Assembly (NCBI GenBank): GCA_015680685.1
Contig: MNCI01002118.1
Span: 238,340 to 296,527 of the forward strand
DNA: 58,188 nt
Direction of reading: 5' to 3'
Source of the DNA: Gnetum montanum
Taxonomy: Eukaryota; Streptophyta; Gnetopsida; Gnetales; Gnetaceae
Made by a program: the position numbers and the translations under genes. The notes beneath the pieces were generated by a model. It was given only the letters and a program-made list of their open reading frames with translations. It ran no database searches and had not been told where the DNA came from. Below are positions 46,121 to 57,743 of this stretch, in pieces. Each line of letters starts with the position of its first letter. Positions within the stretch are counted from its first letter, which is position 1.

Positions 46121-47278
46121 TGAGCACGGCAGTATGTCCTTGTAGGAGAGAATACCTTATGAAAATGCTCCTTTGATGGGATATTGCTAACTTCTGTTGG
46201 TGGGGAAGAGGCATAAAAAATCATTAGCGAAGTCCATGAGGGACTATGTGGAGGACACATAGCTCCTAGGGCTATGGCAGCTAAAATCAGACGCATAGGG
46301 TATTACTGGCCTTGCATGGAATGAGATTGATTTGCTAAAGTTAAGACATGTGATACGTGCCAACATCATGCCAACCTTATACATGTTTCACCTACTGAGT
46401 TGCACCCTACACAGATCACGTGGCCATTCCAACGATGGGGACTAGATATCATAGGACCCATAACACCTAAGTCTTCCATAGGACATAGCTTCATCATCAC
46501 TACCACCGAGTACTTTACAAAGTGGGCAGAGGCTATCCCCCTTAGGAAAACTACATCCCAACAAGTTTTCCACTTTATCTTAGACAACATCGTAACAAGG
46601 TTTGGTCTTCCCATGACTATTTTGATAGACAATGGGCCACAATTTAGTAGCACGGAAACCGAAACCTTTTGCAACAACCTTGGCATCAAGCAATACTTTT
46701 CATCACCATACTGCCCGCAGGAAAATGGTCAAGCAGAGGTAAAAAACAAGGCCATCATCAACTTGCTTAAAAGAATGCTTAGCAATAGCAAGAGATGATG
46801 GCATGAGCAAATCCTTTACGTGTTGTGGGCCTACTGTACGACGTGCAGGATGGCTATAGGTAAGAACCCCTATAGCCTAGTTTATGGATCTGAAGTAGTG
46901 TTACCCCTTGAATTGTAGGTACCATCACTACGGATGATCCTTTCAAGCATTATGAATGAAGCCCAAAATAACGAGTCAAGGATCATTGACCTTGACTCCC
47001 TAGAGGAAGAGCATGCACAAACACTGGGTTGTATCGAATGGTATCAAGACAAGCAGCGGCAAAAGCATCATGCCAACCTACATCAACGGTTGATCAAAAA
47101 GGGGAACCTAGTTTTCAAAGCTATCCATAAACATGTAGACAAGTTTTCAGCAAACTGGGAATGTCCATTCATAGTTACAAAAGCCTATGAGAATGGAGCC
47201 TTCAAACTAGTAGACATGGATGGCAAAGAGTTTGCAAATCCTGTGAACCACTTATACTTGAAGCCATACTACGTCTAA
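46121..47278 (+). pseudogene. Integrase of B1
   Basis: Zinc domain [16 protein letters not shown] and CDTCQHHANL (46350), then the core: WGLDIIGPITPKS, LPMTILIDNGPQFSST, YCPQENGQAEVKNKAI, so all three DDE acids are present, unlike B2. The C-terminal domain ends FANPVNHLYLKPYYV at the TAA 47276-47278. Interrupted by stops at 46122, 46322, 46796 and 46916. Integrase would join element DNA to the host genome and make the 5-bp duplication. Confidence 0.87.
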
Positions 47279-47299
47279 TGTAGAGGCAAGGTAAGAAAA

Positions 47300-47563
47300 A
47301 TAGTCTACTATGACTATAAACTGGCCCATCCACCATCCGCTATGACGATAAACTAGCACATCAGTCTACTAGGATCTTAAACTAGCACAGTCATCCACTA
47401 CAACGATAAACTAGCACAGTGGTCTCTAGGACCTTAAACTAGCACAACGGTTTGCTAGGACCTTAAACTAGCACAACAATCTGTTAGGACCTTAAACTAG
47501 CACATTGCAGTCTGCTGGGAGCTTAAACCAGTACATCTGATGGTCTACCAAGACCTTAAATTG
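47300..47563. repeat. ~30-bp GTCTGCTAGGACCTTAAACTAGCACA array (B1)
   Basis: About nine units after integrase; counterpart of 29288-29659 with fewer units. Confidence 0.88.
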
Positions 47564-47599
47564 GGTTCACGACACAACGCTCTCAGCCTGCATCCACGA

Positions 47600-48900
47600 T
47601 CCTACAAACAAGTGAGCATGCATAGTGCCAACCTAGGGTAGGGCATTGCAGTTCCAGAATGTAGTTCACAACGACAAGAAAGCACCCTCTAAAACATATG
47701 CAATGCCACTACCCCTGGCATCTTGTTGATCCTCTAGAGATATCATTTGACATCTTGCTGACCTTCTGGAGCTATCGCTACTGTAACCCATTACCCTGGT
47801 GGTAGCTCCTATTGTCAGCACCTACTGCTGGAGTCCCAGTACTATTGTGGTTGAGCCACAAGGTTGCTACCCTCCAACCCCTACCCTCATCTGAGCTTAA
47901 AATATGTTCAGTTGTTAGGCTTCTCACCTTAAAATTGAACTACATGATGTTTGCCTTGGGCAGGGACTCCTAAGCACTTGCATTGCCACAACTCCTAGTC
48001 CCCTTGGTGCCGGCCTCTTCAGCCTGCCACTGTTGGCCTTCCTGCTTTAGATGTCACATGCCTCAACAATAGTGCCTGCCACTTTAGTGATGTCTAAAGC
48101 AAGTAAGACCTTTGCCTAACTACATTTTATGGATACATTTCTCTGGTCTGCTTTCTATTGCACTTGTAGGATATGGGTTGAGATGGCATCGGTTAGGGAT
48201 GTGTTTCACCAAGAGGATAGGGCACTGCATTGTTCCAAGGTGATCGCTCTGACTAGCTTAGCTACTTTGGAGTGTATATCCTGCCCTTCTTCTTAACCTT
48301 CATCATCTCATTTCTTACATCCGCAGTTTCCCTTTTCACATCTCTTTTACAAGCTTTCTTGATGCATGTAAAGCCCTCCCACATGCTCAACTGCAAAGTC
48401 CATGATGCACGTAATGCAGCTTGCTACATGGGAAGCATCTGTAGGTAGGTCAAAGCCCCACATGGATGTAACACAACTCATCTTGAGGAGGAAACACCTA
48501 TCCTACAACAACAAGGTTGTTTGTAAGAGAACACAGCTAAACAACAAAAGAAAAGCGCAAAGGCGTAAAAGAGCAAAAGAGCTCAATAAAAAAAGAGAAA
48601 AAGAGGAGCGTGTGTCCAAAACAAATGGTGCACCAACTATTTCACAATGATCGTCTCTAAGCATTCTAACAAGAGGTCAGAAGCTAGCAAAAGAAAGATG
48701 TCCACACATGCTAATTCCCTCACAAGCACTCCAAGAAGGGACCATGCTACGCTTCATTTTTCCTTTTTCTAAAGCTATCCCCTCAAGTCCATCCTTTCCC
48801 CCCTTTTTCCTGCGCAACTATCTTGACACTCCCAAGCACAGCAAAGAGACATCTGAGCAACCACCGGAGAGCAATGATGGTGTCTTGTCCTACATAGTGT
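47600..48900 (-). pseudogene. Candidate second antisense gene of B1 (unknown)
   Basis: Minus-strand blocks conserved with B2 29663-30930: MSCVTSMWGFDLPTDASHVA near 48480, VRNEMMKVKKKGRIYTPK near 48270-48325, WRVATLWLNHNS near 47870. The plus-strand ORF 48402-48650 overlaps the first block, but its substitutions relative to B2 are less conservative. A pyrimidine stretch ending TTGTTGTAG precedes the MSC block, as a splice acceptor would. No known domain. Confidence 0.42.
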
Positions 48901-48945
48901 TTCGTATTCTTTGTTAATGTCTATCGAGTGGATCCTCCAAACGTC

Positions 48946-48961
48946 GACAAAGAGGGGCTAG
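48946..48961 (+). promoter_or_regulatory. Polypurine tract of B1
   Basis: GACAAAGAGGGGCTAG immediately before the 3' LTR start TGAAACACCA. Confidence 0.85.
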
Positions 48962-50848
48962 TGAAACACCATAAAATTTCAGGACCCTCATGCTTTAGCA
49001 AAGTCTTGGAATTTGGGCAAGGACTTCCACAAGTGTAGCATCATGATGGGTTGGAAGGAAAATGTAGACACTAAGGATGGACTATCCAGTCTAACAAGTT
49101 TTCTATCCCCAGAGCTGATAGGCTCGCTGGACTCCCCAGTTTGCCCAACTAGACAATTGACCTGGCTGACAGTCTACCCAAAGACCATGATAGGAGTTGT
49201 CGAAAGGGTTTGGGATGAGCATAACAGTTCGGAAAGTTTTCTAGTGAAGAAATCTACTACACTACGCTACACTATGCAGCGTAGCAAGCCTTGAAAGACA
49301 ACTGCTCAACTGTCCAAATTTGAAGTGACAGAATGATTGCAAGGCAAGTCAGAATTTAGTCAACACAAGGTGCTATGCTATGCTACGCTATGTAGCATAG
49401 CACAGTGTAGCAAAGGTAAAGAAGAAAGGCCCATCTTACCAAGTGATTCCAACAAGAAAATTGCAGTTGGCAACGTTTTAGCCTCCAAAACTAGTCGCCC
49501 TGCTTAGCCCTCAGACCTCAAGAAAATTTTCATGCTAGAACATGGTAGATTAAACAAAGAAGCAAGGTACTCTGGCTGCTACACTGTGCTATGTTACATA
49601 GCATAACACAACATAGCAACAATACAAAAATAACATAAGTGTGCCAAACATGAATTTAGCAAGTTTGAAGGCTTCCTAACATGAAGGACAAAAGTTGCAG
49701 TTGTTAGCATGACTAATCCTCAGACAAATACTTTTTGGATCCTACGCAAATTTCAGTCAATACTAGTGGCTATACTATGCTACGCTACGTAGTGTAGCAT
49801 AGCATAGCAAGCAACTACTTATGCTACGCCAATGTGCTCGACAACATGAGTAATGCAACACTGGTACGGAAGCATCAAGATGTCTTCGGGTAGCTCTAGA
49901 ACTTGTCGGCAACAATTTTTCTCACTCTGGCATGTCCTTGGAGAAATTGTCAATTTTACTTCATTTTTGCATACCCCTGGTCAACTCCCAAAAAATTGTT
50001 CTTATGCTTGACCCTACTTGTAAGAGCAAGGAAGACGTAGTCTTGGAGCATAGACTCCATTTTGCTCAACACACTAGATTTTGACACATGCAATCTCAGC
50101 AGTATAGTCACAGCATAACAAAGTTCACATCTAGCATCTCACACCTACACGGTACAGACATGTTAGCACCTTATGGGGTCTAGGACACGTGGCATCCAGA
50201 CCACATTTCTCTCCTTCTCTTGGCCCTATAAATACCCTGGCAAACAACACTCAAAGGGTTGGCTTTTTTCCTTTGGCTATTTGGCTTTTGGCGCAATTGG
50301 CTTTTAAGTTGGCTTTCAGGGAGCATAGTTGAGCATAGTTGGCATTTTGAGCATTTTGGTTACCTTTGAGTCCTCTGGTTGGCTCCAAATATATCCCTTT
50401 TGTGAGTCAAGAATTTTGGCATCTTAGCAAATAGAGCAGTAAGCAGAAGACCCGTGACTATACTGTTCGGTGTAAGCAGTGTCTCTCAAGTGTTGCATAA
50501 CTTGTTGTACACTTTTCAGCAAGGCAAAGGATCAAATACATGATCTTTGGGGTGGTGCACTTTCTCACCCAAACTTGATTTGTTATTTTCTTACTATAAT
50601 CATTATTTTGCACTATTTTCACTATTTTTCATTTATTGATCATCGATCTACTCTATGTGTCTCACTTCCAAAACCAGTGTTTACGAAAAGGTTAAGATAC
50701 ACCTATTAAGTCCCTGTTTGATTGACCAGACCATTTAGGGTGCCCCACTTTTGTTTCTCTCTAGCACGGCCCTCGCACAGATCTGACATTAAATTGTTTG
50801 CCCAACAACCTCTTGGTGTTCCAGCCACCGATGTTTTCGATCGTTATA
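48962..50848 (+). mobile_element. B1 3' LTR
   Basis: 1,887 bp, TGAAACACCA...CGTTATA. It is the only uninterrupted B1 LTR and shows how the 5' LTR read before B2 arrived. Palindrome blocks at 49256-49284, 49370-49412, 49770-49810; TATAAATA at 50227-50234. Outer terminus TA instead of CA; GATCC follows. Confidence 0.92.
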
Positions 50849-50853
50849 GATCC
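50849..50853. repeat. Target-site duplication GATCC (right) of B1
   Basis: Pairs with 13337-13341. Confidence 0.9.
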
Positions 50854-52078
50854 CTCAATGAAGCCTTGATGACAACCGTAGAGGCAACTTAACCCAAAGC
50901 TTAAGTAAATGGTTAAGGAAGAAATCGAACAACTTCTAATACCCCATTGCTGATAGTGAATGGGTTAGTCCCTTAGTTATTATGTCCAAAAAGGGAGGTA
51001 TAGATTTTAGGCTATTGAATATGGCAACATTCAAAGACCACTTTCCGTTGCCATTTATCAACCAAGTCTTAGACACCACTGCAAGGCATTGCTACTATTG
51101 TTTTTTGATGGGTACAGTGGGTACAACCAAATACAAATAGCCCTAGAAGACCAAGCCAAGACCAGTCCTTGGGGAACATTTGCATACAAACAGATGTCAT
51201 TTGGCTTGTGCAATGCCCCTACGACATTTTAACGATTAGTTCTAAGCATATTCTAGCAGCAGATAGGAAATGGTATGGAAGTCTTCATGGACAACTTCTC
51301 CACTTATGGAGCGAACTTTGATCAAGCCTTGGACCGATTAGAGCAAGTACTAAAGTAATGTGTAGAAATCAATTTAAGGCTTGACTAGAAAAAAATCCAT
51401 TTAATGGTCCAAGAAGGTGTTGTATTATGGCATAAGATTTCGCAAACAGGGATATAGGTAGACCTCGAAAATATCAAAGTTATCCAAGGAATCACTCAGC
51501 AACCTAAAACTATAAAATATATTTGGTCATTCCTTGGACACACCGGCTACTAAAGAAGATTTATTGAGAACTTTTCAAAGGTTGCAAAACCATTGGTTAA
51601 ACTAACGAGAAAGGACGTACCTTTCAAATGGACCAAGGAATGCGAACTAACTTTCCAAACTTTAAAATAGAAGCTCATAGAAACACCCATTCTACAAGCT
51701 CCTGACTAGTCCAGACCATTCCACATAATGACTAATGCATCCAACTATGCTTTAGGAGCCATAATTACATAGTTAGATGACCAAACGCATCCTTATTACA
51801 TCCACTATGCAAGTAGGAGTATTGCTGGTGCACAACTTAACTACACCACAACAGAGAAAGAATTAATGGCTATAGTGTTTGCACTAGAAAAATTTAGGCA
51901 CTATGTCTTGGGCTATAAGGTATTCGTGCACATGGATCATAGTGTAATAACGTTCCTAATGAATAAACCAATGGGAAGCCCTTGCATCATAAAATGGCTC
52001 ATAATCTTACAAGATTTTGATCTTACAATGATTGATCAAAAAGTCATCAAGAACATAGTTGTTGATCATTTATCTTGA
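50854..52078 (+). pseudogene. RT and RNase H of element A
   Basis: Continues the pol frame cut at 13341. Visible in changing frames: WVSPLVIMSKKGGIDFRLLN, FKDHFPLPFINQVLD, PWGTFAYKQMSFGLCNAPTT, then the catalytic VFMDNFSTYGANFDQAL (FMDDFS in Athila elements; the second Asp is Asn). Thumb, then RNase H: FHIMTNASNYALGAII, YTTTEKELMAIVFALEKFRH, YVLGYKVFVHMDHSVITFLM, ending NIVVDHLS at 52078. Several stops and a frameshift near 51090. Confidence 0.85.
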
Positions 52079-53122
52079 TTACGAAGAAACAATAAAGAGG
52101 ATGAGTATCCAATTTCTAATCACTTCCCTGATGAACTCCTCTTTGTAGGTGTAGTAACTAATCAATTAACCATGGAAAAAAACTGGTATAGTAGTATTCT
52201 CACCTATCTCCTTATGCAACAAACACCACAAGAGTTAGACACTAAAAAGAAACAACAGTTCCTTCATCGAGCCAAGTATTTTATGGAGATTAATAGGAAA
52301 CTTTATAAAGCATGTTCCGATGGCTTGGTTTGATGGTGCGTTCCCGATATAAATCAACTGCAAGTTCTCTAAGATGCTCATGAGGGTCCTTGTGGGGGTC
52401 ATTATGCCGAGAGATGAACAACCATTAACATCCTACTTGCAGGATATTATTGGCCAACATTATTTCAAGATGCCCATCATTTCGTTCAATCTTGTGAGCG
52501 CTATCAATGTGAATATTATGAAAATATGGAGATTATGAAAATATTGACAAGAACTATTAGCAAGTATAGGAGTGATTGGACCACCAAACTGAATAATGCT
52601 CTTTGGGCATACCACTCCACATGGAAACTCCCTATAGGCTACTCTCCCTATGAGTTAGTGTACAGGAAACTTGCAATGCTTCCCATTCAAGAAATTCTCC
52701 ATACACTATCTATGGCATGTGATCTCAACCTTGACCTTGATCTAGCACAAAACAAATGGTTAATGACCCTTAACTTGCTAGATGAGAACTGATTAGCCAC
52801 ACTTTCATCTAACCAATTGCACAAGGCCTTCAATAAATGACATCATGACCTAAAAATTAGAAAAGTTAAATATCAACTAGGAGATAAGGTTTTCTACTAG
52901 AATCCCACACATGTGCCACAATGTACTAAATTTCAAACGCTATGGGAAGTACCTTATATTATTTATGCAACATTTCCTTCAAGGGCCATGATGATTTACA
53001 AACCTAAGCACCCAAATAAGACATGGTTGGTCAACATCCAACAAAACAAACCTTTCCATGAGCTTAGAATAGCTAGTACCAATACAAACTCTGTTGGTGG
53101 ACAACTCTATTCGTTATTTTAG
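52079..53122 (+). pseudogene. Integrase remnant of element A, core deleted
   Basis: The zinc-binding part is readable (HEGPCGGHYAERRT near 52379, HHFVQSCERYQCEYYE near 52470-52520). It passes abruptly, at a GAATATTATGAAAATATGGAGATTATG direct repeat (about 52510-52540), to the region after the catalytic core (SDWTTKLNNALWAYHSTWKL, GYSPYELVYRKLAMLP). The ~150-residue DDE core is missing. The C-terminal part ends near 53120. Deletion between short direct repeats is likely. Confidence 0.75.
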
Positions 53123-55046
53123 ATCTCCTCCTTCCAACTCAGTCATGGGGGAGATGGCAATCAATGCTAACCATTCTAAGCCCTCAACTCTTTCTTTTTG
53201 TATTTTTGTTTTACACATTTTTTTACACATTTTTTTCCAATTTTATTTATTTTTAATTTAAACTATCATTCACTATTTTACTATATCTTTGTTTGATTTA
53301 GTTTTATTCATCTTACAATAAGTGCTCATGATGGTGGATTGTATCATAATGATGTTGGTTGCTAATGTTTGGTTTTTACCTTTGATTTTCAATGTTGATA
53401 CTATGATATGGTTCTTTTGATAAAATAGGCAATGAGCCCACATTGTCCATTCATCCATTCAACTTTGTGGTCTTCCTTGGCTTTGGAGCTGTACTATCCC
53501 TTTTCTGAAGTAAACTTATTAACGAATTGGTGGCTTAGTATTCTTCAAACTAAGGAAGGATTCAATGGTTGAAAAGGGTGTAACTTCAAGGGGATTTGAT
53601 GCATGTGTGCTAGCTATTCTCTTGGGGTACTTGGATGCTTTTCATGGGTTATCTGCCATTCCACTGATGACCAAACATCAGGAAGTCGAATAAATCAAAT
53701 AAGTCTTTACATGGTGTGGTTCTCACACAAGAAAAAAAATTGGTAGGAATTCAAAGCATACCCCTTAGACATAATAAAGAAATCTAGGCTACAAGCACTA
53801 GTTATGGCACTAGAAAGATATGTTACCCATGCTTGAAGGTTCCCTCTAACTAAGGCCCTTTCTTGCTTCCTACTTCTCCATCTTGCTCTCCTTAGAGTGG
53901 TGGTGACTCTTTGGGGAAGCATTCTTGTTGCTTCAAGGGGATGGATTGGCCAAGTGTATTAATGTGAGGTCACTGAATGTGGTTGGTTTGATTCTAGATT
54001 TGGAATGAGTTCTACTCAGTCACCTTAACCATAAAATGCACAAGGGACTTTACATAACCTTGCTCTTGGGATTCCATTCCATTTTCTACTCTCCATCTTT
54101 CTTTCCATTTTCCACCTCATTGCCAATTTTATGATTAGTCTATCTCCTGATTGACGCATTATAAATCTTTGGTAAATTCTTGTGAGTTAGTCTTTAACCA
54201 TTGTTTCCATATGTCATTCTTAGAGCCTACAGACTCCTTGGTTTGTGGGTTTGTTAAGGCATAAAGAACATGAGTCTACTTTGGGGAGGACCCACTAACA
54301 TTCCTTTCTAGTGCAATTGTTAAATTCTTCTCCTTAAACATTTCTTGCAATCAGCAATTTCTCATTTCATCCCCATCCATGACATCCATTTTATTGGCAT
54401 CATCATTGTTATTTTTCCCATTTTTCTTATTCCCTATACTTTTCCATCCTATTGCTACCAGAGGTTCGCTCTTGGTTGTGGGGGCCTTGTCACAGATTTT
54501 TCCATTCTACTACTTCTATCACCCCTACACCTTGAGTAGTTATCAGTGATAAACTTCTAACCTAGTTTCTGCCATAACCACAACCTAGCTAATGCACTTT
54601 ATATCAAGGCAAGGTATCAACTACATTATGGTTTACTTATCCTTGCTCATTTGTGACTGTGTTGTGTGTATAGATGGTGATTACATGAACTATGGATTGG
54701 GATAGGAGGAAGCACTCAGGATGGACTGGAGCTGGAGCATTTACGTCAGGAACAAGTTTGGTTGCATGGCTATGGATAAACAACAAAAGGTGCAATTGTG
54801 ACGTTGGCAGCAATGCGTTTCATTTTCTTTACTCTCTCTTCAAGCTATCAGATGAGGGTCTAGATGTCATCTATGTACAGTGTTCACCACAAAGGGCATG
54901 AACACCAATGTTGTAATATCTGTTCACTAGGAATTCTGAGTCTATTATTCCCTATTGCTATTAGTTCTCATTCAATCAATAATCCCATACCTTCCCAATA
55001 TTTTGTAAGAAACTCAAGGATGAGTTTTCATTTCATCGTGGGGGTA
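53123..55046 (+). mobile_element. 3' spacer of element A
   Basis: Begins after pol with AGTCATGGGGGAGATGG and has no credible ORF. The right half matches 613-2022. It ends CATCGTGGGGGTA, the probable polypurine tract, against the 3' LTR. Long post-pol regions are usual in Athila elements, where an env-like ORF may lie; none is readable here. Confidence 0.75.
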
Positions 55047-55869
55047 TGATGAGCCGTGATATCGGGTACGCGATATCACGTACGCGATATTGGAGCCTTC
55101 CACTTGATATCGTGTACATGATATCGGGGCCTACCTCATTACCTATAAATAAGAGGCGAGCACACTTGGTTTGCATAGTTAGTCTTACTTCCTTACCCAA
55201 AATCATGCCTTTTTCCCTTTCCAAAGATAGAATTATTTTTGAGTGCCTACAGTAGGAGTCATAAAGTGAACGGATCTTTATTCGAGCATTGTGTACCAAA
55301 GCACACCTTGTGTATGGAAATAAAGACAAACTTTGTGATAAACCTTGCAGCATTCAGAATAGATTAATTAATGTTAATTACTATTACTTAATTCTTTATT
55401 TAGTTAATTAATGTTCTCTCTCTCACCTTGCAACTCTCCTAAGTAAGCACACTCAGTAAGATCACTTCAAGCATGCATGTAATGCTTGGTAACCCAATAA
55501 TGATTAGCGTTTGGTAATCCCAGGAGTGTTGCACTAGTTTAGGATGTGTATGGCAAGTGAGAGTGGATGTTGGTATTAGGAGTAGTTAAAGCATAGTTGA
55601 GTAATTAAATCAAAGTTAGTTACTTAGTTATCTCTCTTCTTCCTTTGTAGCACTAGGACATAAAAACATAAAAAATATAAAAATCATGTACCTCAAGTTT
55701 ACTTAACCATACAACCGTGCTATACAAGTAATCTTGGGAAGACAACGATTGATCAACCCATCCTTATTCCACTAAGGTGCGTAAGCACTTAGTCCTTGGA
55801 ATTTGATTGGATCATGCATGGATGCTCGTATTCGTATGTTTGAGCATAGGGATAGCTCACCGCTCATCA
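55047..55869 (+). mobile_element. 3' LTR of element A
   Basis: 823 bp with perfect 8-bp terminal inverted repeats TGATGAGC...GCTCATCA. GATATCGCGTACGCGATATC-like palindromes at 55057-55125, TATAAATAAGAGG at 55144, then the family blocks listed for the 5' LTR. Following 5 bp GTTAC is the candidate target duplication. Confidence 0.92.
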
Positions 55870-57743
55870 GTTACAAATGAAGATGCTAGATTTCAGCAAG
55901 GTGATATCATAATACATACATCAAATGACTATTCATCTAAAGGTATGGAATGGCTTTCTTCTGATCATGAATATAATGATTATCCTGATCCTAATTTGGA
56001 TTCAGATGATTTTGATGTTTTCTACTGTAATATTAATTTTTACAAAAATCATCCATCTTCTTCATCTTCTTTTAGACCTCCTACTAGGCCATATCACAAA
56101 GGTCATATTCATCAACATCATAACCTTGATGATGATTTAATTCTGTAAGAATTAAACAACCAACTTGAGAATCTAAAAAAAGCTTAAAGAAAACTCCTCT
56201 TGATCATATTCACAAATATATTTCCCTTGAACATAAAATTAAAGAAAAGAAAGAGGAATCAAACTACATAAAAGAAATCTAAAAGAACAAGCTTTATTTC
56301 ATGAAGATTCTCAACCACCTTATTCTTTTGATGATGAAGAAAAACTTGAAGAATTATTAAAGTTAGAAGAAGAAGAATGTGAAAAAATAAAGCAAACAAA
56401 GCCCTTAGATCCTAATGATCCAACACAAAGGTCATTATGGTGAACTCATAGAATTCAACAACTACAAACTTTCATCAAATGGGCCACACAGGAGTTACAA
56501 CAGTTAAAACAAGAAGAAGAAAGTGAACAATGAAACGTCTATAAAGAACAAGTTAAACAAGCTTCACCAATTCAATTAGTTAATAAAAATCAAGTAAAAA
56601 CTTCATTACCTATTTGTACTTTGTACATTAAATTACCTAGTTTGAAATCTTATCCTATTAATGCTTTGATTGATAGTGGAGCAGAGATTTCTTTAGCTAG
56701 ACCTAATGTTCTTCCTGATTTTTGTTGGAAAAATGGTGAAAAGAAAATGGTTGTGTTTAATACATAACAAAGACCTATAGAATTGCAAGCTTCCATTCCT
56801 ATCTATTCTCCCAAAAGAACTATTATATTTTTATAAGTTTATCAATTTAATATTAGCATCCTATGACCTATTAATCAGTACTGATAATCTACAAACATTA
56901 GAACCATATGCTATAACCTCTCAAAATATTACTTTGCAAAATATTTCTTTTCCTAGACAATATACTTATAATCTAGGTTTGAAGCATTCCCTAAAAAAAA
57001 ATTGAAAAAATAGATTGGGTCATAAACCAGATCTCACATCATCATGATGCGTTTGATATAATAAAAAGAAAATTGCTTACAGTAGCATTAGATGATCCTA
57101 CTATTTTTTGTCATAAGAAGTAACATTGGTGCAAGATTGATTTAAAAGATAATGTCAAAATCCAAATCAAAGCACATCATATTGGGATGTCTCCGAAATT
57201 ATGCAAAGAATGTGAACAAGAAATTCAAATGTTATTACAAAAACAACTTATTTAGTCTAGCACTAGTTCTTTTGCATCCACTACTTTTTATGCTAATAAA
57301 TGAGCAGAACAAATACACAGGAAAAAAAGGCTAGTGGTTAATTATAAACCACTGAATGATATTGTTAAATCTATTCAACATCCTATACCGCTTCAATGGT
57401 TGCAACATACGCATATTTACTCAAAATTTGATTTAAAATCTAGATTTTGGCAAATCCAACTCCATAAATCTTATTGATGGAAAACTACTTTTACCATCCC
57501 TATTGGACTTTACGAATGGACAATTTTACCCTTTGGGTTGAAAACTGCTCCGTCCATATTCTAGCAATGTATGGATAAAATATTTTTTTGAATATCCTTG
57601 TATTATTATATATATTGATGATATTTTAATTATGAGTAAAAATGTAGCAGATCATCTTCAACATTTAGAAAAATTTTATCAGCTCATAAATGAAAATGGA
57701 TTAGTCCTATCTCCCTCTGAAAAGAAAATGATTATAGCCCAAC
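55870..57743 (+). pseudogene. Endogenous caulimovirid (plant pararetrovirus) relic: protease and RT
   Basis: Old integrated copy, broken in all frames. A Glu/Lys-rich stretch (56280-56530) precedes an aspartic protease with ALIDSGAEISLARPN near 56667. RT follows from about 57150: CKECEQEIQMLLQK, KKRLVVNYKPLND (the R.V.NYK.LN motif of caulimovirids), DLKSRFWQIQLH, PFGLKTAPS, YIDDILIMS at 57610-57640 (catalytic YIDD intact) and SEKKMIIAQ at the end. The RNase H expected next is missing because the LTR at 57744 interrupts it. An acidic ORF on the left (55807-56148 frame) has no recognised domain. Movement and coat protein regions were not found. Closest group on motif grounds is petuvirus/florendovirus-like, unproven. 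Confidence 0.75.

Larger units (their letters stand above)
13342..50848 (+). mobile_element. Element B1: Tat-type Ty3/gypsy retrotransposon with antisense gene, containing B2
   Basis: Outer of two sister elements; about 18.5 kb without the nested B2. Order: 5' LTR (13342-13888 plus 32855-34166), PBS (34173), gag (34410 on), protease (37521-38123), 27-bp repeats, antisense gene (38748-43074), TTAAACTAG repeats, RT, RNase H, archaeal-type RNase H, integrase (ends 47278), repeats, second antisense frame, PPT (48946-48961), 3' LTR (48962-50848). Tat affinity follows from two RNase H domains and an RT of the SYNDM..LDP / SFMDGFSGYNQI type. Stops in gag, RT (the Tyr of YVDD is TAG) and RNase H make it inactive. 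Confidence 0.9.
9443..55869 (+). mobile_element. Element A: Athila-type Ty3/gypsy retrotransposon, split by element B1
   Basis: Order: truncated 5' LTR (9443-9953), PBS/leader, gag, protease, the start of the RT region (to 13341), then after the B1 insertion RT/RNase H, integrase remnant, long 3' spacer and 3' LTR (55047-55869). Athila affinity rests on three points: the leader TTGGCACCATTGCTAGGGAC, an RT catalytic region of the FMDxFS type, and a long non-coding region after pol. Removing B1 and one GATCC leaves the pol reading frame continuous, which supports one original element. By eye the shared parts of the two LTRs differ at roughly one site in ten. Many stops and frameshifts make it inactive. 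Confidence 0.85.

Noticed and set aside
48402-48650. Plus-strand basic ORF before the B1 3' LTR
   Set aside because: The B2 counterpart is shorter and its substitutions are less conservative than in the overlapping minus-strand frame.
54692-54901. 69-residue ORF in the element A spacer as an env-like gene
   Set aside because: Short, without a signal peptide or convincing membrane segment, and not conserved in the homologous spacer at 613-2022.
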